This document shows positions 47,436-58,107 of a stretch of DNA of 64,000 nucleotides, piece after piece (position 1 is the first letter of the stretch; each line of letters begins with the position of its first letter). Under the pieces are notes generated by a model that saw nothing but the letters and a program-made list of their open reading frames with translations, did no database searches and was not told where the DNA came from. The position numbers and the translations under genes were made by a program. Source of the DNA: Spinacia oleracea (lineage: Eukaryota > Streptophyta > Magnoliopsida > Caryophyllales > Amaranthaceae); the NCBI RefSeq assembly GCF_020520425.1, contig NC_079491.1, positions 6,001,143 to 6,065,142 of the forward strand. The letters run 5' to 3'.

Positions 47436-48416
47436 AAAGTGATGGCAGAAGGTAAGTCTTAAACTCTTATGCTTGATGTATCGTTAATTTTGTTCCCATA
47501 CTTAATTGTCATTCCAGTAATCCAGTGTTTTAACACCATCCCGTTGCCCATCAGACATAAAAATCAGCTAGAGGGAAAATATCGAGATCGATCCTTATGA
47601 GTCATGATATCCATATTTCATTGAGTGGTTCTCCATTATTATGACTTTATGAGAATATGAGATATACTCATGTACCCACCTCCATTACTGCTACCTCTAG
47701 CTGAGTGTCCATGATTTTTAATTCAGGAATTTCAGGGAGGAGTTTTCTGACAGAAACCTTGAACCACTTCTTGATATTATAAGAAATGGAGGTCTGATGA
47801 CATAATGGTAATAAATGTCCATAGTTTATTCTTTTAGCTATGTCTAAATGAGCGCAGTGAAATGCAATGCATGATTGTGAAATACTCGGATTTTACTTGC
47901 TACTCCAGGTGGGAGCATATTGATTTTTGACATTGTGAAACCTGTTCTTTCTTTTCAAGGCTGTGTGCTCTTCCTTCCGTTTCTTGTCCGACTGTATCAT
48001 TAACAAACAAAAGCCTCTTCATGAAGGAGATTGACATGCTCTCTTCCCTTAAGTTCTAATGGTTCAAAATCTTCCTCCATCCCGGATTTAAGTTAAATAC
48101 TAGTGGCTATCCCAAATTCAAAACATATCTTTACAGTGAATTTCCGAAGTTGCACCTCACACCTACCCACCCACTGAACTGTTTCTCTGCTTATTCTTCG
48201 TGCCATTTTTTGTGTCAGCTTAAAAACGGGACAAAGGGAATTTTATGAAGCTTTTTTTTTTTTTGCACCCTCCGGTTTCGATAACTAGAAGTTTAATAAT
48301 GATCTGAATTGCTCACAAAAGGCTTTCAATTGCGTATTTTCTTTGAGCTGCACCAAAACAACTGGCTCTTGTGATAGAGGCTAAAATAATTTACTTTTCT
48401 GCAACTGTATGTGCAG

Positions 48417-48700
48417 ATAGCACCCCGGATGTGGAGGTGTGAGCGCAACTCTTAAGCGGCATTGGAGTGTTTGATTGCATGGCTTGACCGAGAATTGAGA
48501 ATAGGAACCTTATAACATACACCAGATTATCAGACAATCCCTAAATATGGGAGCTTACTCGACAATAGGGAGTCAATATTTTGTCAATTACTCTGTTATT
48601 CAGTTGTAATTAGTCTCTGTGCATCTTGTTTTGGAATGGAAAGAAATGAGTCTGTGAAACCTTAATCGTTGGCAAAACTGCCTTCTTTTTTGGACGAAAA
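48417..48700 (+). other. HDAC 3'UTR exon
   Basis: A strong donor (GAAGGTAAGT) lies 18 bp after the HDAC stop, and an acceptor TATGTGCAG ends at 48416. The spliced 3'UTR therefore probably continues here, with a T/A-rich region consistent with polyadenylation by about 48700. The first codons remain in the HDAC frame (DSTPDVEV, then stop). Confidence 0.6.
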
Positions 48701-49928
48701 GATTAGCCAATTCTTGTATCTTTCTCAATGGGAGATTCTTGTTATCTGCCTACTAGTCTTATATGCACGCATATAGATTATATAAGCTAATCATAATAAA
48801 TACTATGCAAGAAAAATTGTACAAGAAGTTCATGTGAAGAAAAATTAGATACAATCTCTACAACCCCTGCTATAATATAAGCATTGGTTATGTTAGCCCA
48901 ATTCTAGGATTCAAACATGAGAGTGGTAAAAGATAAAGTAAGAAATACATGGAAGCTAATCCTTCAGAGAGGACCTATCGTAAGTGAATAACTCAATATC
49001 ATGTGCTAAGTTTCCTAGAGAATTTCTCGGCCTCTTAAAAATCAAAGAATTAATAAAATTCATGGGCTATAGTAGCTGCAAATTTTTTCATGTTTTACCG
49101 TTTCAGATTTTTCCCGCAACAATCTACATGTTTTTCATTTGGACGGTGAAGTTTCAATTGCTACAGAAAATACAAAATGGGTCAGAAATGTGATGTTAAT
49201 TAGCAGCAATAATATTGAACATACGTTTGTTTATAATAGTTAAAAATCAAGCAAACAGACACTTCTTGTCAGAACTAATTTTTGCTACATAAATAAGCTC
49301 CCAAATTTAACTATTTCTTCCTTATGCAATATCTAAAGATTCATAGAAATTGATTCATACGCCATAACCCGATCATAGCCCATTAACTCCTTAACTTCAT
49401 TTACTAAAACATCACAAAAGGTGAATAAGAATGTACAAAGTAAACAGAAAGGCAAAGCCAAGCTAGACACGATTTATATCAAGAAATGGGCTTCTGCATT
49501 TAAGAAACTATCCATGATATGAGCAATGCCAATCAAATACATACAATAGAAGTATCATGTGGCAAAGGCCTAGAATTCTCTCAGTAACTTTTCTCAGTCT
49601 CTCTACCAGCAGATAATCAAAAGATCAAGCAGAAAGTAGTCTAGGGCAAGCCAAAGGGCAACGTAATGAAGAGCAAGAAGCCATGGAACATTGACAGGCA
49701 CAAAGCTTAACTAAACAATGCAAAATCGTAACTAAATATAGCAATGCATTAGCTGAAGAAAGATAATGTATAATTTGCAGTCACAATCTATACCAATTAT
49801 CAAGAGAACAAACATATTGAACAATTGAAAAAACAAACATACTGAAAGTTCCAGTTGAGAAACAAACCAAGTACTGAAGAAAAAAATCCGGCGATAACTT
49901 CTTTAGGCGCGCAACGCAAATGCCACAC
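48701..49928. other. Spacer downstream of the HDAC gene
   Basis: No coding exon of the neighbouring BASS-like fragment or any other gene can be recognised here. Confidence 0.5.
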
Positions 49929-50158
49929 TCAAATCATCCAAAGTAATTGTCATGCCCATACCCAACATAGTTATAGTCAAGCCCCATATAGACATCTGTG
50001 GACTGACCCAACTGAAAGCACTCGACTTCATAAGCTCCATTAAGCATCCTAGAGCAACCCATACCGAAAATACCGTCGACAGCGTGTCGCTGACAGCTTC
50101 AACGAACGCCCTGACCTTTGATTTTCTCCCTGCACTCAAATTGCTCGACGAATTGCTA
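49929..50158 (-). pseudogene. BASS1-like plastid bile-acid:sodium symporter exon fragment
   Basis: On the minus strand, after the acceptor CTTTTCAG, a 230-nt open segment reads SNLSAGRKSKVRAFVEAVSD and then WVALGCLMELMKSSAF and GLTITMLGMGMTITLDDL, the first membrane region of plant BASS1-type chloroplast-envelope carriers. It ends at a GTGTGG donor or, if unspliced, at a stop 26 bases further. None of the later conserved segments (for example PGGTASN) is found in the 1.2 kb that follows, and the presumed upstream exon side is occupied by a Mutator-like element. I conclude that this is a truncated gene relic. Confidence 0.8.
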
Positions 50159-50199
50159 CTGAAAAGCCGAGTGCAAATATTCACAATTATTTAAAAAAA

Positions 50200-51259
50200 G
50201 GAATTTTTGTCAGAAAGGACCTTTTAAAATCAAAAAATTGTGACAAAGGACCTTTTAAAAAAAAAGTTGTGAGGTAGGACCTAAATCAGAATTTTTGTTG
50301 TGAATAGGGACCAAGACCCCTTTTCCGGTAGTCAAACCACATTCTCCGGCGTTGACTAGCGCGTGCGTCGCACGTGCGCCCATAAAAACGACTTATTAAT
50401 TATTTCCCCCCTAATTACCTATACAAAACCTTAAAAAAAACTCTCTTCTCTCTCCTCGTTGCTTCTTCTTCCTCGACATTACCTGCACTTTGCTTCTGGA
50501 AAAAGAAAATTCGGTACTTCCTAAACAAAATTCAAAAAACTCCATTCCCATACTTCAACTCCCATACTCAACTAAAAAATCCGACCACCTTGCACTAATG
50601 CCTAAAGCCATCTGCAACCCTGCTAGACCGTGTAACTCAAACAAACGCAACCACCAGCACCACCGGCCTGAAGAGGATTAACACTCGAGTTGCCGTCGTT
50701 GCCGCCTCCGAAGGGCCCAACAACCCTCTAGTATGGTCTAAAACCAACCAATTACGGTCTGAAAATAAATTTAGCTTATGAACCCTAATTTTGAAAGTTA
50801 CGAAATTGGAGAAATTGGACCAAAACAATTAGGGATTTTACTCTTACCCGGTACGAATTGCAACGAAAATCAAGGGGAAGCAATGAATTTTATTTTCCAT
50901 AAGCAATATGCAATGGATTGATGAAGAAGATGAAGAAGCTATGAGAAGGTAATGTGGAGGAACAGAGCAACAAAGGAGAGAGAAAAGGGGATTTTTAATT
51001 TTAGATTTTCGGTAGGCATGCAAGGGGGAATTGGAGGGGAAAATTTTAGATTTTTAATTTTTAAAAAATCGTTTTTATGGGGCACGTGCGTGGCACGTGC
51101 TGGTCAACGCCGGAGAATATGGTTTGACTACCGGAAAATGGTTCTTGGTCCCTATTCACAACAAAAATTCTGATTTAGGTCCTACCTCACAACTTTTTTT
51201 TTAAAAGGTCCTTTGTCACAATTTTTTGATTATAAAAGGTCATTTCTGACAAAAATTCC
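50200..51259. mobile_element. 1.06-kb Mutator-like element with ~200-bp inverted arms
   Basis: It begins GGAATTTTTGTCAGAAAGGA and ends TTTCTGACAAAAATTCC. The arms pair for roughly 200 bp, including GACTACCGGAAAA and CGCACGTGC blocks. A perfect 9-bp duplication TTAAAAAAA flanks it (50191-50199, 51260-51268). The middle (50400-51050) has a leader-like pyrimidine stretch and short open frames but no transposase; it may hold captured host sequence. Confidence 0.92.
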
Positions 51260-51442
51260 TTAAAAAAAATGTGAATTTCCTTGAAAGAATTAAATTTTCC
51301 TTTTATTTATCACTACCCAACTAACTAGGCTGTTTCCGGTAACTGCAAAACAAGGGTCAGATAGTGTTTCATTTGAGCTGCTTGTGCGCGTTGTCGATCA
51401 AGAGGGGCACAAAACAGAGAGAGCCAGAGAACCTCAAAATCC

Positions 51443-52462
51443 ATGAAAACAGTCCTCCCAAGCTTTTCTCTCTCTCCTCAAATCCCTCCAATCACCCCTT
51501 ACCCACTTCAATTCTCCCACCACTCTCTCTCCTCCATTCCCAAAAATCTAAACTTTCTCTCTCCTAAACCCCTCTTTTCCCGCCCAATTACAATCACAAA
51601 ACCCTTATCCTCAAAATCCGACAAAACCCACCATTCATCTCCTCCTTCAAACACTCAAGAAGATGGAATCCCCATTGATCATGTCAAAACTCTCGTCAAA
51701 TTCAAGTCTCGTTATAATTACATCAGGGTTCTAGAAGTTTCCAGAAGGGCCGACCACCCTTTTAGGGGCTCAAGACTCCTCCTTCTAGATGGTCCTGGAA
51801 ACATCCATAGCATCAGTTTCCTGTTTAGAACACTAACAGATACTTACTTTGATGTTTTTGGGACATTACCCCCAATCATACCACCTGGCCCAATTGGGGT
51901 TCTTGGTTTTGGGGCAGGTTCAGCTGCAAAAATCTTATTGGAGTTGTACCCGCAAGTTGTAGTTCATGGTTGGGAGATTGATCCTGCTGTAATTGATGTT
52001 GGGAGGGAGTATTTCGGGCTTTCAAAGCTCGAAAAACAATACCCAGAAAGGCTTTTTATCTACAATGGTGATGCATTGAAGGCTAGTGTAAGAGATAGGT
52101 TTTCTGGGATATTGGTTGATTTGTTTAGTGAAGGGAGTTTGATACCTGAGCTTCAGGACCCTTTGACATGGAAAAGGTTGAAGAATAGCTTGAGGAAAGG
52201 TGGAAGGATTATGGTTAATGTGGGAGGAAGTTGTGTTGAGGCCGAGGATTCGAGGAGAGACGGGAAATTGATTATGAAGGAGTCTTTGAAGGCAATGTAT
52301 GAGGTTTTCCCTAATCAATTGTATGTGTTGAACCTTGGGAATAAGAAAGATGATAGTTCACTTGCACTTACAGGTGGTTTTCCAGATTTGATTGCTTGGA
52401 AGAAGGTGATGCCTAAGTCTTTGAGGGGTTATGTTGATATGTGGACTCCTGTTGGTGGATAG
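51443..52462 (+). CDS. Plastid-targeted spermidine-synthase-fold / SAM-dependent transferase
   Basis: A single-exon gene of 339 residues. Residues 1 to about 65 are rich in S and P, almost without acidic residues, a chloroplast transit peptide by composition. The mature part has the Rossmann nucleotide-binding loop IGVLGFGAGSAAK (151-163), the acidic ribose-binding residue in HGWEIDPAV (175-183), YNGDAL (197-202), and GILVDLF (212-218). This matches a conserved plant family annotated as SAM-dependent methyltransferase or spermidine-synthase-like. The true spermidine-synthase gate and the DxSD-type catalytic motif are not evident, so aminopropyltransferase activity should not be assumed. The ATG chosen is the first that gives a complete transit peptide. 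A Mutator-like element ends only 183 bp upstream. Confidence 0.9.
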   Translation: MKTVLPSFSLSPQIPPITPYPLQFSHHSLSSIPKNLNFLSPKPLFSRPITITKPLSSKSDKTHHSSPPSNTQEDGIPIDHVKTLVKFKSRYNYIRVLEVSRRADHPFRGSRLLLLDGPGNIHSISFLFRTLTDTYFDVFGTLPPIIPPGPIGVLGFGAGSAAKILLELYPQVVVHGWEIDPAVIDVGREYFGLSKLEKQYPERLFIYNGDALKASVRDRFSGILVDLFSEGSLIPELQDPLTWKRLKNSLRKGGRIMVNVGGSCVEAEDSRRDGKLIMKESLKAMYEVFPNQLYVLNLGNKKDDSSLALTGGFPDLIAWKKVMPKSLRGYVDMWTPVGG

Positions 52463-54813
52463 TTTTTTGTATGATATGATTCAATCTTTTTGATTTAGGA
52501 AGGAATCACTTGGAACAGTTCAGTATTAGTGTCAATTTTTCGCGGTCATGGATATGTTAATACAACCCTTGGCAAATGAAGTTGGTAGGAAATTGGGAGT
52601 TCAAGAACACTGCTTTTGGATGATGCAATTGCACCTTCAACTGTTGTTAGGTCTAATACTGAATGAAGGCTGAAAATGCTCAATCTCTGGTTAGGTATAT
52701 CTCTTTTGCGTTACATTAGCAATTTAGCATTATCAAGTATGCCTGTTTTTTCTTCTTCTTATGTTCTTATTTGTCACAACATATATTGTCTTAATTAGGT
52801 ATATTGATATCTGGCTAGTCAAGTAGTAATTAGTTTTACGTTCGGTCATGGGTCTGGTAATGATTTGAAGTGCCCAAGATGTTGTTTGGTTGACATGAAA
52901 AACTATGGGAAGTAATAAGTATAACTATTAGGAAGTGGAATGTTGTGATGTTGTTTGGTTTGCAATAACATGGGAAGTCACATTTTGTAGCTAGCTCAAA
53001 ATGCTAACTCAGGTAAAATGCTATAATCTATTGGTGCTTGGTTGGAGCATGGAGACATGAGTGCATGTGCATCTCAAGATGTAGAATTATTGAATATTAA
53101 TGAAAAATGCTAAGCTGCATTAGAATACACTGTATATTTCCAATTTTCCATTGCGGTGTCATCTTTTGTTAAGTTGGGAACTTAAATTTGTAGTCAAATT
53201 GAATCTGTCAAATTGAATACACTGATTTGAAATGCTAAATTGAATCTGTCTATTGGGAGCATTCTGGATTTGAATTGCAGAATGTTGTTTTGATCCTCTT
53301 TGGTTTAAGTACATTGAATAGTAAACTGTTTTGTCTCAAAAATTTAATTTTCGCTAAAGTACTAGAAATTCAACCATTTCTTGAGCCAGAAGTACTTTTA
53401 TCGAATAACGTAGAAGCTGCTATGTACTTAAGCTTGAACAGCTGCATTAGCATTACACATTACCTTAATTTTTTATTTGAGCTTGAGTGGCTTGTTAACT
53501 ATGCTCCTTGCTTTCCTTCTTGATCTATGACCTACCTAAACTCTCTCATTTCTTTATACTTGGATGGTTCCTGTCCTCTCACTACTATGACTTTCCGATT
53601 GTCTTGTTCTGTCTTTTTTTTATAAGAAGATGAACACATTAGAGAGTGGTATGATCGTTTGATAGATTGAAATAGTTTAGAGAGCCATTTTCCTTCTCAT
53701 TTCTAGGTAATGTAGCTAAGTAAGTTGGTTAGGTTTTCCTCCATAAAGATTTTGGTGATAATATAGTTGCTAATTCTATATTTTGGTAATTTTTTTGCAA
53801 TAGAATGTGTTAAAAGATTTTGTCAGTTATGAAACCTGAAAATTTGTAAGTACGGAGTAGTTCAGTAGTATGACTGTATGAGTACCGAGTACCGAGTACC
53901 GACTAGGTTGTGTCGGGCCAGGCAAGGCCAAGCCAGCCCATTGTCAAATAAATTGGGCTGTACCCGTTTATAGTGGCTAACATTTAACACTCAAACTCGC
54001 TAAATTTCACTGGGTTGATTGGCTTGGCAGCCTGACAGGTTTTCACGAGTCCGTGACATTTCAGAACTTATAACTACTACTCCGTACAATTCTATACTAA
54101 GAAAAGTTAAGGATTTTTTTCGTCATTTAACACTTTAAAAAAACCAAAAGGTAATTCAAATACGGAGAGAAGAACCTCGTATACCAGTTATACAGGGCAT
54201 AGCGGTTAAACCACAGCTAGCCACGGGTATTTTGTGTATGTAAATCTGTAGTCCACACGTGTCGATTTTAGCTGCTAGAACGCTTGTCATTTGCGATGCT
54301 GTATGGACTGAAATCTTTTGGGGATGGAGAGCCAGTAGGCATACAAATTGACAAGCGCAAATCAATGTTCTACCGTTAGAGGAACCTTCAACTTAGCTTG
54401 AAACGATTAATTGAACTATTAGACCCCATTCACCGAGTCAAGTAAGGTGGCTAAGTAAGGTGGTTAGGTTTTCCTTCATTTGATCCACAGATCCTTGATT
54501 TTCCTTACAAGTTTACCTATAAACTCGTTAGTCGTTGTCATTACCGTCAACCTACCTAATGGCCATTAAAGAAACATTTGATTGTCAATTTTTTTTTCTT
54601 TGATGTGGATAGATTGATTAATTATTCATTTTTCTCATTGGCATAATCCACTTTCTATGAAATAAAAAGTCAAATTCAAAACAACACCTAATGCATTATA
54701 ATCAGAACCAAATAAAAAATACTTCTCATTCTATAAGAGCAATCTGCTCTTCATCATCCCATAGCAGAACTGGTTACTGGTAGAGTAGCTTTGGTCTCCC
54801 CTGGCTTTTGAAG
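52463..54813. other. Intergenic DNA with 3'UTR of the preceding gene
   Basis: The first few hundred bases are probably 3'UTR. An open frame at 53275-53523 has no start context or family features. A GAGTACC triplet repeat lies near 53880. I see no other gene. Confidence 0.45.
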
Positions 54814-55344
54814 ATGCAGAAATTACAAGCGAAGCCGGCGGCATCAGCTTTAGCAATGTTCTTCCTTCTGGCCACCTTTGCACCGGATTTTTCAGTAGCC
54901 GGTAACCTTACAATTTTTTCTAATAGTTTTCCTTGTTTACTCGCTATAGAATGATAAAGTCTTGTTCTCTTCACATTAGCTGGTTTGATTTTTCTAGTCT
55001 GGTCTGCTCTGAATGTTTTATGTGACTGTTTTTAGCCTTCTCTGATCTGGTCTGGTCTGATCTGTTATGATTTTTCTAATATCATCTAATAACTAATAAA
55101 AATAAGGCGAAGAGAACAAAGTCTAAGTTGATGTTTGTTTCTCTCCTAAATAGTTAGCTCTCATGAAGCTTTGTGGCTCTTGAAACCCTACAAGGAAGGT
55201 GGTTCTACAAGGAAGATGATTGTTCTTGCAGGTGGCAGGGCACAGAGAAGTCTTAGAACAAAAACACCAAGCTATCTACCATCACCGGAACCGGGTAAAC
55301 GGATGAATCCCCTACCTCCTTCAATCTCTGAGAAGCTGTTGTGA
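54814..55344 (+). CDS. Small secreted peptide precursor (92 residues), unassigned family
   Basis: Two exons, 54814-54901 and 55154-55344, are joined across a 252-bp intron (GTAACC ... AAATAG) in phase 1. Exon 1 encodes a signal peptide: positively charged MQKLQAK, hydrophobic ALAMFFLLATFA, likely cleavage after SVA near residue 29. Exon 2 encodes a Cys-free, basic 63-residue tail with a dibasic-like RAQRSLRTK segment, then SYLPSPEPGKRMNPLPPS close to the C-terminus (EKLL). Signal peptide plus variable middle plus Pro-rich C-terminal motif is the layout of plant peptide hormones. The motif does not fit CLE, CEP, RGF, PSK, PSY, CIF or PIP. It faintly recalls IDA (YLP...PPS...KR-N) but the order differs. 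A TATA-like CTATAAGAG lies ~80 bp upstream. The gene model is inferred. Confidence 0.62.
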
Positions 55345-55644
55345 TTAAAAGAGGATTTAGCTCAAACCTCTCCTTTTAAAAAAGCTCCTCACACCATTTT
55401 TTTTTATTAGAAGATTGTTAATGTAAAATTGTATAATACTCATTTACTATATTATTACCCTTTTTCCCTCAAACATTTACATTTTTCAAGTCAGTTTCAA
55501 CTCTCGGCCTTTCTCTTCTTTAATCATTATTTTTCTTTCACTCTTCTATTTTTTACACAATTTTCTTATTTCATCTACTTTTCTTGTACCTATTCACCAT
55601 TATATATAAATAGTATAAAGGAAAATAATAGTCCAAAAATACTA

Positions 55645-55781
55645 CTCCATCCGTCCCAAAATTATAGTCCTGTTTTTCAAATTTATTGGTATTTTATTCT
55701 ACTTTTCTACGTACTATATTTCATTTTTCTTAAAATCCGTGATTTTGGTCTAACGGGACTATAAATATGGGACGGAGGGTG
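55645..55781. mobile_element. Stowaway-like MITE
   Basis: A 137-bp element with ends CTCCATCCGTCCCAAAATTA and CACCCTCCGTCCCATATTTA (reverse), flanked by TA. Confidence 0.9.
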
Positions 55782-55813
55782 TATTAAATTTTCTCCAAAT
55801 ATATAATACTTCT

Positions 55814-56151
55814 GATAGGGATGTCAATAAGTCGACACGTCCGTGAACAGCTCGTGAACAGCTCGTGAACAAGCTCGATCAAAGCTCTGTCAAAGATTGT
55901 TCATTTAAATAAATGAGTCCGCATGAAATTTTGAAGCTCGTTTAATAAATGATACTAGCTCGAACAACTTGGTGTTCAACTCGTTTAGGCTCGCGAACAA
56001 CTCGTTCATGTTCGTTTATAAGCTCGTTCGTGTTCGTTTATAAGCTAGTTTAAAAGCTCACTCAAGCTCATTTACATTAAATCTTTAAAAGAAATACTAA
56101 TTTTTTAGTTATAATAAATATCATAAAATACTACCAAACTATATATTAATG

Positions 56152-56245
<94 letters not shown>

Positions 56246-56646
56246 GCTTAAATTAAGGTTATGAAATCAAATATACTACCAAAACTATTTAGTTTTACTA
56301 TTTTTATTTCTCCCATAATCCCAAATTATATTCTTCAACCAAAGATTAAAGTCTTAAAGGTCAAAATCCTAAAAAGTATTTGGGATTGTTATTTTGTATA
56401 ATTTTTTAAATATTACGTTTATTATATGATCGTTTAAATTCAATATTGATCGCTTATCAAGGCTCGTTTGTTAAAATCCCCTTTATATTAATATAGCTTG
56501 GCTCGGCTCGAGCTTGAAGTTAAACAAGCTACTCCGTGAGCTAAGCTCGAACAATGAAAAACTAAAACGAGTCAAGCTCGACAGAGGAAATGAAAGCTCG
56601 ATTAACCTCGGCTCGAGCTCGAAAATTTCTTATCAAGCCTATCCAA
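55814..56646. mobile_element. GCTCG-motif element interrupted by a TA microsatellite
   Basis: Dense AGCTCG/CGAGCT motifs on both sides (55845-56070 and 56460-56640) and imperfect terminal repeats (GATAGGGATGTCAATAAG; reverse GGATAGGCTTGATAAG) suggest one non-autonomous element. A TA repeat (56157-56242) and AT-rich DNA occupy the middle. Confidence 0.5.
56157..56242. repeat. (TA)n microsatellite
   Basis: About 43 TA units. Confidence 0.97.
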
Positions 56647-56706
56647 ACAAAAAAGTAGGTATTATTTGGAAAAAATACATACCTTTTATAAGGTACTCCG
56701 TACTAT

Positions 56707-57036
56707 TTTAGGAATTTAATGACAAGGCAAAATAAGGCATTTTTATTTTTGCAATAAGTACAATTTTGCCATATAAAAAAACAAAAAACATACAATTTTG
56801 CCATATAAAAAAACAGTTTAGGAATTTAATGACAAGGCAAATTACTTTTTATTTTTGCAATAAGTACAATTTTGCCATATAAAAAAACAAAAAACATACA
56901 ATTTTGCCATATAAAAAAACAGTTTAGGAATTTAATGACAAGGCAAATTAAGGCATTTTTATTTTTGCAATAAGTACAATTTAGCCATATAAAAAAACAG
57001 AAAACATACAATTTTGCCATATAAAAAAACAAAAAA
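56707..57036. repeat. Three ~106-110-bp tandem units abutting the tRNA gene
   Basis: Units start at 56707, 56817 and 56923 with TTTAGGAATTTAATGACAAG. Each contains two copies of ATTTTGCCATATAAAAAAAC. The last unit ends at the tRNA 3' end. On the tRNA strand every unit supplies several T-runs. Confidence 0.95.
57031..57036 (-). terminator. Pol III T-run terminator of tRNA-Arg
   Basis: Six T immediately 3' of the discriminator base on the minus strand, with further T-runs in the adjacent tandem units as backups. Confidence 0.8.
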
Positions 57037-57109
57037 CACGCTCGGTGGGACTCGAACCCACAATCCTTTGATTAGAAGTCAAATGCCTTATCCATTAGGC
57101 CACGAGCGC
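57037..57109 (-). tRNA. trnR-UCU: tRNA-Arg (anticodon UCU)
   Basis: A 73-nt gene without intron. The acceptor stem is GCGCTCG paired with CGAGCGT (G1-U72 wobble), discriminator G73. The A box is TGGCCTAATGGA, the anticodon stem-loop is TTTGA-CTTCTAA-TCAAA with anticodon TCT (reads AGA), and the B box is GGTTCGAGTCC in an intact T arm. CCA is not encoded, as expected for a nuclear gene. Downstream on its strand is TTTTTT, a Pol III terminator. The lack of plastid or mitochondrial neighbours supports a functional nuclear gene. Confidence 0.96.
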
Positions 57110-57233
57110 TCAATGCTGTAATTTCTAACTTTTTAATTTTTATAATTTTGAACTTTCTTGACTAAAAAAAGAACATTTACTAGAGTACTCCATATTGTTA
57201 ATTTTTTATGATACTCTTGTTATAAAAACTACC

Positions 57234-57382
57234 CGCAGTTGCAGTTGGGATAGAACCGGTTAATTAATAAGTTGCCTAATGAGTATTACGAATAAGTATA
57301 TTGGCCTAGACCTTTATTCATATATATTGAACCAACTAATTAACATAGAGAAATATAGCTCACGATATTTGAAGAAAGTTTA
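57234..57382 (+). pseudogene. Decayed copy of HDAC exon 3
   Basis: The sequence aligns along its length with HDAC exon 3 (45315-45457). GCAGTTGCAGTTGG is shared exactly, then TAGAACC, TTGCCT, AATGAGTATTA, TTGGCC and later an ACATAGAGAAA-like match to the Asn-Met-Glu region, with small indels. Conceptual translation is broken by several stops. It lies 10-12 kb downstream of the intact gene, in the same orientation, and is too short for a processed copy of the whole mRNA. Confidence 0.82.
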
Positions 57383-57798
57383 ACCTGTCTTGCGATATTG
57401 ATTAAGATTAAGCTCTAATTTACAGGTTTAAATCCATTTTCACCCTAGCTAGTAGTATTTTATATTGTCGTACATTTTAAAGATCTTGTGCCTCATTCGC
57501 ATCAAAAAAAAATTATTTGGAGAAAATTTGTGATTTTACTTCCCTTATTTACTTGTAATTCTACATCACTAACACATGCATACACGATTACACGTCCACC
57601 TGGTTTACTCGTTTAATAATTCAATTATTCAAAGACTTGCAAGAATAAGTCAAGGTCGACGGTCGACGGTCGACGACTTTTCAATGATGGAACCTTGTCT
57701 TTTTCTTTCTTTTTATGCAATTATTGTACAAGAGTGAACGACAACTAATCAATGACACTGGGGCACTATCACTATTGGATGCCATGCCTCACACTTAC

Positions 57799-58107
57799 TG
57801 TTATAACGGATGTAAAAAAAGATTAAATTAACGTAATTAAATAACGCAGAGATTTAACGTGGTTTACTAACAATGTGTTAGCTACGTCCACAGGTAGAGG
57901 GGAGGAAAGTTTTATTGATCTTGAGGAATACTGATTACAGAATACAGCTAGGTTATGACCTAAATTGTTTATATAGTACTCTCTAGACAGATGCGGAAAA
58001 GCCCAGAAAATAGGCCCAAAACAGATAACCCGTGTCCAAAATAACAAATACCCTCGTGCTGGGGCGTTGCAGTAAGAGGCTTGACCGATTCAAGGCATTA
58101 TCTAACA
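57799..58107 (-). mobile_element. 309-bp solo LTR (Ty1/copia-like)
   Basis: On the minus strand it starts TGTTAGATAATGCCTTGAAT and ends CATCCGTTATAACA, with TGTTA...TAACA ends. A perfect 5-bp duplication CTTAC flanks it (57794-57798, 58108-58112). A TATA box (GTACTATATAAAC) lies in the expected middle region. No internal genes or second LTR are present. Confidence 0.92.

Noticed and set aside
53275-53523. Possible extra gene after the transferase
   Set aside because: No signal peptide, domain, codon-like regularity or splice partner; probably 3' flank.
55814-56646. Coding potential in the GCTCG-rich block
   Set aside because: The open frame (56514-56711) only reflects the repeated AGCTCG motif of a non-autonomous element.
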